Position numbers and translations under genes: made by a program. Source: an uncultured Collinsella sp. (GTDB lineage: Bacteria > Actinomycetota > Coriobacteriia > Coriobacteriales > Coriobacteriaceae). Taken from it: a stretch of 10,642 nt of DNA. The stretch is from contig CABUCQ010000065.1 in NCBI GenBank assembly GCA_902490095.1, forward strand, positions 1-10,642, written 5' to 3'. How positions within the stretch are numbered: the first letter of the stretch is position 1; every line of letters starts with the position of its first letter. Below the pieces are notes generated by a model. That model worked only from the letters and a program-made list of their open reading frames with translations, was not told the origin of the DNA and did not search any database. Below are positions 7,035-10,642 of this stretch, piece after piece.

Positions 7035-7950
7035 GACCATGCGGCCCGTCCTTGAAGCGCTGGCGCATGTCGATGGATATCTGGCAGGCACCGACCTCCA
7101 GGATGCCGTGGCGATCGAATTCGACATGACCGATGACGAACGGGCCGAGCGTCTCAAGAGCGGCCAGTCGAGACTCTACAACCGCGTGTACTGGGGTATC
7201 ACCGATTTGGAGAAGGCTAAGCTTCTGGAATACGGCGAGAAGAAGGGAACCTACCGTATCACCGATGCCGGCAGGACGTACCTCTCTGATTATCCCGGAC
7301 CCATTACAGCCAAGGGTCTCTATGAGAACTGCACGTCATTCAAGAAGTGGAAAGACGGCTATCAGGCCGCAAGCAAGGCCAAAAACGCTTCAGAGCCCGA
7401 GGGCGTTTCGACGCTGGAGGACCAGGAGTCCCCTCAGGAGGCGATGGAGTCTGCCTACGGCGAGATTCGCGACGCGCTCGCCGACGACCTCATTTCGATC
7501 ATCATGGGAAAAGATCCGTATTTCTTCGAGCATCTGGTCGGAAAGCTGCTCGTGGCGATGGGTTACGGCGAGAGCCTGAACTCCCGTGCCGACGTCACCA
7601 AAAAGAGTGGTGACGAGGGGATAGACGGCGTCGTCCGTGAGGACCGACTCGGATTTGGAACCATCTGCTACCAGGCTAAGCGGTGGGATCCGCAAAGGAC
7701 GGTTGGACGGCCGGAGGTTCAGGCATTCGTCGGGGCGCTTTCCGGAAAGGGCGTATCGAAGGGCCTTTTCATCACCACGGCTCGCTTCTCCAAGGATGCC
7801 CGCAAATATGCTGAGGGCCTCCTGGGGCAGACGGTCGTGCTCGTCGACGGCCCCGCGCTCGCCGGCCTCATGATCGACTACGGCGTCGGCGTGAGCACGA
7901 GACAGGTCTACGAGATCAAGGCCGTTGACACCGATTTCTTCGACGAATAG
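7012..7950 (+). CDS. mrr: Mrr-type (type IV) methylation-dependent restriction endonuclease
   Basis: The 312-residue protein is close to the length of E. coli Mrr. Residues about 5-90 form the Mrr N-terminal winged-helix domain (MRPVLEALAHVDG...YRITDAGRTYL). After a charged linker, residues about 165-295 are the Mrr catalytic domain: FFEHLVGKLLVAMGYG, GDEGIDGVV with D205, and CYQAKRW with Q221-A-K223, a D-x15-QxK variant of the PD-(D/E)xK core. Mrr enzymes cut DNA carrying foreign methylation. The ATG at 7012 lies 22 nt inside the preceding gene, just after an AAGGGGGTGAT Shine-Dalgarno region (6996-7006); ATG 7018 is an alternative. The overlap implies translational coupling with the EcsC-like gene and so with the upstream modification enzyme. 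Host methylation by that enzyme must not be a target of this Mrr, so the pair is presumably tuned. Confidence 0.9.
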   Translation: MTMPKWHETMRPVLEALAHVDGYLAGTDLQDAVAIEFDMTDDERAERLKSGQSRLYNRVYWGITDLEKAKLLEYGEKKGTYRITDAGRTYLSDYPGPITAKGLYENCTSFKKWKDGYQAASKAKNASEPEGVSTLEDQESPQEAMESAYGEIRDALADDLISIIMGKDPYFFEHLVGKLLVAMGYGESLNSRADVTKKSGDEGIDGVVREDRLGFGTICYQAKRWDPQRTVGRPEVQAFVGALSGKGVSKGLFITTARFSKDARKYAEGLLGQTVVLVDGPALAGLMIDYGVGVSTRQVYEIKAVDTDFFDE

Positions 7951-7968
7951 CGCGTGTCTGCAACGCGC
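7950..7968. terminator. Short hairpin between convergent nuclease genes
   Basis: GCGCGT (7950-7955) and ACGCGC (7963-7968) form a 6-bp stem with a 7-nt loop in the 20-nt gap between the tail-to-tail mrr and HNH genes. There is no T-run, so it is at best a weak or Rho-assisted stop. No better terminator is seen here. Confidence 0.3.
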
Positions 7969-7970
7969 CG

Positions 7971-8720
7971 CTACCGCGCGCCCTTCCGCCCGTTGCATTT
8001 CGAGCAGAGCACCTGCAGGTTGGATGGAACGGTCTTGCCGCCCTTCGCGACCGGCACGATATGGTCGACGTGCAGGCCCACGCCGTCCGGCATGTATTTC
8101 CCGCATATCTGGCAGGTGTAGTTGTCCCTTCGCGCTATCTGCTCGCGCAGCTGCTTCGTCATCAGCCTTCGCTGGTTCTTGGCGTGATAGTCCCTGAGCG
8201 TCGCCTCGTCGTTGATAGCGGCGAGGCGGATGCGGCGCTCGACGATCCACTCCCAGTTCACGTCAAGCTCGGAATCATCCATCGACACCTTGTAGGACGT
8301 CTTCACGTAGTTGGCCTGCTTGTACCTCGTCTGGTCGCGGCAGGTGATGAACCTAAAGGCCCTGTCATCGTCGACCGCCTCGGCGTACTGACGCTCGCGC
8401 CGGCTGCGGAGCCGGCAGGTTTTCAGATACTCTTCTTGCTCGTGCTTCCAGTTCTGGATGTATGCCCTATGTGCGACGATGGCGTCCCAACCGGCCGGGT
8501 CCATCAGGTGACGGTCGATGTAGTCCTCGATCCTCACGTTGCGCCTGCCAGACACATCGAAGCGGGCCACATAGTAGGGATACCTAAAGGGGCTCGCCAG
8601 AATCCTGCGAACCAGGACCGCGATTGCACAGACCAGGGCTATGACCAGCACGCCGAGAACGAAATAGGGCGTCAGGTCGACTATATTGTGGTACCCGTCT
8701 ATCTCATAGAGCTGAGTCAT
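7971..8720 (-). CDS. Membrane-anchored HNH endonuclease
   Basis: This 249-residue protein has one N-terminal transmembrane segment (about residues 19-37, YFVLGVLVIALVCAIAVLV) followed by RR, which predicts the rest of the chain in the cytoplasm. The middle (about 45-190) is charged, with many Arg, Tyr and Trp, and resembles no family I recognise. The C-terminal end is a clear HNH domain: C203-x2-C206, D219-H220 (VDHIVP), N234 and C239-x2-C242. This is a zinc-ribbon-stabilised HNH in which His220 would be the catalytic base. The ATG at 8720 has a strong GGAGGA ribosome-binding site about 8 nt upstream; the open frame further upstream shows no comparable site. It converges on mrr with a 20-nt gap. 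In this setting it is likely a defence nuclease, but membrane tethering is unusual for an HNH restriction enzyme and its trigger is unknown. Confidence 0.85.
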   Translation of the reverse strand: MTQLYEIDGYHNIVDLTPYFVLGVLVIALVCAIAVLVRRILASPFRYPYYVARFDVSGRRNVRIEDYIDRHLMDPAGWDAIVAHRAYIQNWKHEQEEYLKTCRLRSRRERQYAEAVDDDRAFRFITCRDQTRYKQANYVKTSYKVSMDDSELDVNWEWIVERRIRLAAINDEATLRDYHAKNQRRLMTKQLREQIARRDNYTCQICGKYMPDGVGLHVDHIVPVAKGGKTVPSNLQVLCSKCNGRKGAR

Positions 8721-8853
8721 GGCATTCTTCCTCCCCCAAGGATGGCAAAATGATACCAAGACGCGGGTCTTCCGGATCGCGGGCGCTTTCCACGCGATAC
8801 ATCCATGCCCCTCCGTCCGGACACCGCACACCGAACCCCCACACCACGTTCGC

Positions 8854-8882
8854 TTTACAATCAAGAACATTCGTTCGACAAT
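8854..8882 (+). promoter_or_regulatory. Candidate promoter for the tandem small genes
   Basis: TTTACA (8854-8859) and GACAAT (8877-8882) are 17 nt apart, matching the sigma70 -35 at 5 of 6 and -10 at 4 of 6. Transcription would start near 8889. This argues against an ATG at 8881 as start codon and fits the ATG at 8923. A short inverted repeat, AAGAC/GTCTT (8758-8771), lies further upstream in the divergent region shared with the HNH gene. Confidence 0.45.
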
Positions 8883-8922
8883 GAAGCCCGTGAGATACAA
8901 ACGGATGTTCGGGGGTACGCGC

Positions 8923-9240
8923 ATGATCATGAAAAAGCACTCGCTTGCGGGAACCTGCGGCATACCCACCGATGCACAGCGCATCTACATCCCCGTGGAC
9001 GCCAACGGCGCGGACGACCCCGACCACGGCCCGTCCGATCCCGTCACCATCCACTGGCCGGACGGCCGCAGTTGGAAGGTTGAGAGCATCTACGCCCGCC
9101 AGGAGTTCGGCCGCGCCATCTTCGGTAACCTCTGTGTGCGTTACGACGTCTGCATCGCGAGGCAGCGCAAAACGGTCTGGTGGGAGCACGGCGACTGGTT
9201 CGTCGAGCGCGGTGGCGGCATGGCGGTGATGCCCGAGTGA
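8923..9240 (+). CDS. Small protein of unrecognised family, WPDGR-motif paralogue 1
   Basis: The 105-residue product starts at an ATG with GGGGG (8911-8915) 7 nt upstream; an ATG nine bases later is an alternative. No assigned function is recognised. It is a compact, probably beta-rich protein: RIYIPVDANG, PVTIHWPDGRSWKVESI, FGRAIFGNLCVRYDVCIARQ, VWWEHGDWFVER. The order strand, WPDGR turn, strand, RYxVxI, then W/F-rich end is repeated in the next gene, so the two are paralogues. From memory, similar short proteins with a W-x-DGR-x-[FW] motif and a WFVE-like end occur near DNA-repair polymerase genes in Firmicutes and Actinobacteria, but I cannot confirm this. Its stop overlaps the next start (TGATG), implying coupled translation. 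Confidence 0.7.
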   Translation: MIMKKHSLAGTCGIPTDAQRIYIPVDANGADDPDHGPSDPVTIHWPDGRSWKVESIYARQEFGRAIFGNLCVRYDVCIARQRKTVWWEHGDWFVERGGGMAVMPE

Positions 9241-9650
9241 TGGGCCACACAAAGGACTTCGGCGGCGGCATCACCGTTCGCGCCAACGGCGACAAGCCCG
9301 GCAGACGCGTCCATAAGCAGTACGTAGACGTCAAGGACGTAGACGTCTACGCCCGCACTAACGCCGACGGAACGACGGTGCCTGTCCGCGTCTGCTGGCC
9401 GGACGGCCGCGGCTTCACGATCGACCAAATCATTCGAATAGACCCCTTCGGCGCGGTCATCCACGACGCGCAGACGGCGGTCTACACGGTGCGCTTCGGC
9501 GGCTGGACCACTCAGCTCATGCTGGAGCACTACCACAGGGAGGACCCCATTCACGGGGCAGATGACCGCCTGCGATGGTGGGTCTGGGCGTTCGAGAACA
9601 CCCGCTCGAAGAACGACGTTTCCGCACCGCCTGCCGCGAGCAGTTCGTAG
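9240..9650 (+). CDS. Small protein of unrecognised family, WPDGR-motif paralogue 2
   Basis: A 136-residue protein starting at the ATG of a TGATG stop/start overlap; a GGTGAT (9225-9230) about 9 nt upstream can serve as ribosome-binding site. It repeats the architecture of the preceding product: VDVYARTNADG, PVRVCWPDGRGFTIDQI, FGAVI, YTVRFGG, LEHYH and an aromatic RWWVWAF end. A 16-nt stretch over the WPDGR codons is identical in both genes (9054-9069 and 9395-9410). Compared with paralogue 1 it has a longer loop before the aromatic end. It also has a polar tail of about 20 residues (NTRSKNDVSAPPAASSS) that lies in the region overlapped by the minus-strand gene, so the tail may be read-through after loss of an older stop. 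Function unknown. Confidence 0.65.
   Translation: MGHTKDFGGGITVRANGDKPGRRVHKQYVDVKDVDVYARTNADGTTVPVRVCWPDGRGFTIDQIIRIDPFGAVIHDAQTAVYTVRFGGWTTQLMLEHYHREDPIHGADDRLRWWVWAFENTRSKNDVSAPPAASSS
9322..9347 (+). repeat. Short tandem duplication inside paralogue 2
   Basis: ACGTAGACGTC occurs at 9322-9332 and again at 9337-9347, a 15-nt period that keeps the frame. It yields the amino-acid repeat VDVKDVDV. The period fits an in-frame duplication of five codons. Confidence 0.6.
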
Positions 9651-9802
9651 TCCGCGATCCTGATCCCGATCGACATGGCCTCGGCGAGGACTTCAATCCT
9701 TCTGCCATAATCCTCGATCTCGGAGAATACCCCGATACCGTCCATGAGCCGCTGGGCGGCTTCGCTCGGCCCGTCCCCCGTCGTGACGTGACGTTCTTCC
9801 AT
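9551..9802 (-). CDS. Small hypothetical protein, overlapping the preceding gene tail to tail
   Basis: An 83-residue frame begins at an ATG with AGAGAGGA about 10 nt upstream. The product looks helical and acidic in its first two thirds (GPSEAAQRLMDGIGVFSEIE, RRIEVLAEAMSIGIRIADYE), ending in a less protein-like Arg/His/Ser-rich tail. No family is recognised. Its last 100 nt overlap the 3' end of the plus-strand WPDGR paralogue 2. The tails of both proteins in that overlap look unstructured, so one or both may have lost an original stop. A competing plus-strand frame (9575-9838) has more Pro/Arg-rich, shadow-like content and no ribosome-binding site. Confidence 0.45.
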   Translation of the reverse strand: MEERHVTTGDGPSEAAQRLMDGIGVFSEIEDYGRRIEVLAEAMSIGIRIADYELLAAGGAETSFFERVFSNAQTHHRRRSSAP

Positions 9803-9900
9803 GCCGAAACAATCCTCTCTATGCGAGAAGGGCGATGATAGCAGGTGCTGTCCGGGCCAGCGTAAACAGCGTTTTACGTTTTACGGCATCCGCCGACGGC

Positions 9901-9918
9901 GGCCACGGCTCCGTGGCC
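9901..9918. repeat. Perfect 8-bp inverted repeat with 2-nt centre
   Basis: GGCCACGG and CCGTGGCC flank CT. Perfect symmetry over 16 paired bases makes this the cleanest of the hairpins in the gene-free stretch. It has no T-run, so it is not a standard terminator for either direction. Confidence 0.55.
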
Positions 9919-10037
9919 GGGTGATGCCTCCGCTGCGCCCTGTAAAGGCCGCTCCATGAGGCCCCGCACAAACCTCCGCCCCGCTGCGGTTGGTGGAGGC
10001 CGTCATGGAGGACCTTGACAGGCCTTCGCTCCGGCAT

Positions 10038-10058
10038 GGCTTTGCAGGGAGCAAAGCC
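10038..10058 (+). repeat. GGCTTTGC hairpin in the DUF2958 leader
   Basis: GGCTTTGC (10038-10045) and GCAAAGCC (10051-10058) form a perfect 8-bp stem with an AGGGA loop, 83 nt before the DUF2958 start. A third copy of GGCTTTGC at 10085-10092 could pair with the same GCAAAGCC. Two mutually exclusive structures are thus possible, as in an attenuator or a leader switch. No ligand or leader peptide is evident. Confidence 0.5.
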
Positions 10059-10140
10059 GACGACGACGCGCGGCGTCGCCATTCGGCTTTGCCCGCAGGG
10101 GCGAGATGTTGAGGGCAGGGTGCCCGGAACGGAGGAAGAC

Positions 10141-10440
10141 ATGCAGCAGCTGATGACCGAGGAAATCGCCAAGACGGTGCCGAGGCTCTACGAGCAGGAC
10201 GGGGCGGAGGACCCCACGGTTTACGCCCACTACTTCTCGTGCGTGAACGGATGGGACTGGTGGCTGCTCGAGTTCGATGGCACGGACGAGGCGTTCGGCC
10301 TCGTCGAGGGCTACGACGACGAGCTCGGCTACTTCAGCATCAAGGAGATGGCCGAGCTGAACCGCCAGATGGGGTTCGCCGCCGTCGAGCGCGACGAGCA
10401 CTTCTCCCCGAAGCCGCTCAGCGCCGTCAGGAGGAGGTAG
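10141..10440 (+). CDS. DUF2958 domain protein (mobile-element accessory)
   Basis: The 99-residue product matches the DUF2958 pattern as I know it: MxxLMTEEIxKxxPxLYEQDG at the start, an aromatic core with WDWWLLEFDG, then GLVEGYDDELGYFSIKEM, and the ending ERDEHFSPKPLS. The family's biochemical function is unknown; its genes are typical of plasmids and integrative conjugative elements. The ATG at 10141 is firm because GGAGG (10131-10135) lies 5 nt upstream; the frame is open further back, but that part is not protein-like. Its stop lies just inside the ribosome-binding region of the next gene, so the two form an operon. It suggests that the window runs into a conjugative or mobilisable element to the right. 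Confidence 0.85.
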   Translation: MQQLMTEEIAKTVPRLYEQDGAEDPTVYAHYFSCVNGWDWWLLEFDGTDEAFGLVEGYDDELGYFSIKEMAELNRQMGFAAVERDEHFSPKPLSAVRRR

Positions 10441-10444
10441 CCGC

Positions 10445-10642
10445 ATGGTCACGGTCGAGTTCGACTTCATGGGCGAGGCGGTCCGCCTCGCCCTCGTGGC
10501 CGGGGAGTACGTGGGCGGCGGCCTGGCCGTCCTCCTCCTCGACGCCACGGACCCGCGCTCCGAGGGCTACATGGCCGAGTGGGGCGTGCTCACGGCGAAC
10601 GTGCCGGCGGCGGCAGAGTGGTGCCGCGGACGCGGCAACATC
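10445..10642 (+). CDS. DUF4313-like protein, 3'-truncated by the window
   Basis: Sixty-six codons are visible and the frame is open at the window end. AGGAGG (10432-10437) lies 7 nt before the ATG, overlapping the end of the DUF2958 gene. The translated part (VEFDFMGEAVRLALVAGEYV, LAVLLLDATD, GVLTANVP, ending CRGRGNI) follows the DUF4313 pattern: a short beta-rich protein with Y-x-x-G-x-LAV-x-L, then LTxNxP and a C-terminal GN. DUF4313 genes are commonly found beside DUF2958 genes on conjugative elements; the function is unknown. Assignment rests on pattern recall only. Confidence 0.7.
   Translation, partial: MVTVEFDFMGEAVRLALVAGEYVGGGLAVLLLDATDPRSEGYMAEWGVLTANVPAAAEWCRGRGNI

Larger units (their letters stand above)
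9839..10130. other. Hairpin-rich stretch of about 290 bp without a convincing gene
   Basis: No frame here looks protein-like. Inverted repeats are dense: CGTAAA/TTTACG (9861-9878), CCGCC/GGCGG (9890-9902), GGCCACGG-CT-CCGTGGCC (9901-9918), CTCCATGA with a distant TCATGGAG bracketing CCTCC/GGAGG (about 9953-10010), and GGCTTTGC-AGGGA-GCAAAGCC (10038-10058). GGCTTTGC recurs at 10085-10092, where GCCC/GGGC forms another small hairpin. A TTGACA at 10015-10020 is a possible -35, but no fitting -10 follows. It may be a structured 5' leader for the DUF2958 gene or part of the junction of a mobile element. Confidence 0.5.

Noticed and set aside
7390..8250. Minus-strand frame of 286 residues across mrr and the HNH gene
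   Set aside because: It runs antisense to the Mrr catalytic domain and out of frame with the HNH domain; both of those are recognisable families.
8061..8753. Plus-strand frame of 230 residues opposite the HNH gene
   Set aside because: It is rich in His/Val/Ala without motifs and lies opposite a gene with a clear HNH domain and ribosome-binding site.
8719..8922. Longer N-terminus for WPDGR paralogue 1
   Set aside because: The added part is Pro/His-rich, covers the candidate promoter at 8854-8882 and shows no ribosome-binding site as good as the one before 8923.
10003..10548. Minus-strand frame of 181 residues opposite the DUF2958 and DUF4313 genes
   Set aside because: Both plus-strand genes have strong ribosome-binding sites and family-like sequence; the antisense product has neither.
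3127..10642. Attachment-site repeat of the tRNA 3' end, integrase, transposase or CRISPR array
   Set aside because: I looked for a second copy of the tRNA end, regularly spaced repeats and recombinase-like proteins and saw none in this window.

Overview
The window reads as a piece of a high-GC, gut-type actinobacterial chromosome, most likely from class Coriobacteriia (Collinsella-like). This is inferred from the GC-rich coding style, a FolP-FolK fusion next to a biotin-ligase-like gene, a type III pantothenate kinase (CoaX), and DUF2958/DUF4313 genes of the kind carried by actinobacterial and Firmicutes conjugative elements. No sequence search was run.

Left part, about 1-3174: core genome. 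The C-terminal part of a dihydropteroate synthase fused to HPPK (FolK) enters from the left edge. A shortened, divergent biotin-protein-ligase-like gene abuts it. Next come a hairpin terminator and an AT-rich 43-nt palindrome that separate this operon from the convergent coaX gene. coaX and an initiator tRNA(fMet) gene diverge from a short intergenic region. The tRNA has a clear promoter and a strong intrinsic terminator.

Middle part, about 3320-8720: a restriction/defence cluster directly downstream of the tRNA. Three overlapping or near-abutting plus-strand genes encode a MmeI-family combined restriction-methylation enzyme, an EcsC-family-like protein with hydrophobic segments, and an Mrr-type methylation-dependent (type IV) endonuclease. 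A fourth gene runs toward them and encodes a single-pass membrane protein with a C-terminal HNH nuclease domain. Spacing suggests the first three are translated together, so they may act as one system. That is a hypothesis.

Right part, about 8721-10642: accessory or mobile DNA. Two overlapping paralogous small genes of an unrecognised family with a conserved WPDGR motif are followed by a small minus-strand gene that overlaps the second one tail to tail. A hairpin-rich stretch of about 300 bp leads into a DUF2958 gene with a strong ribosome-binding site and a DUF4313 gene cut by the window end. The last two genes suggest the start of a conjugative-element gene set. No integrase, CRISPR array, transposase or second copy of the tRNA end was seen, so the limits of the island are not defined here.
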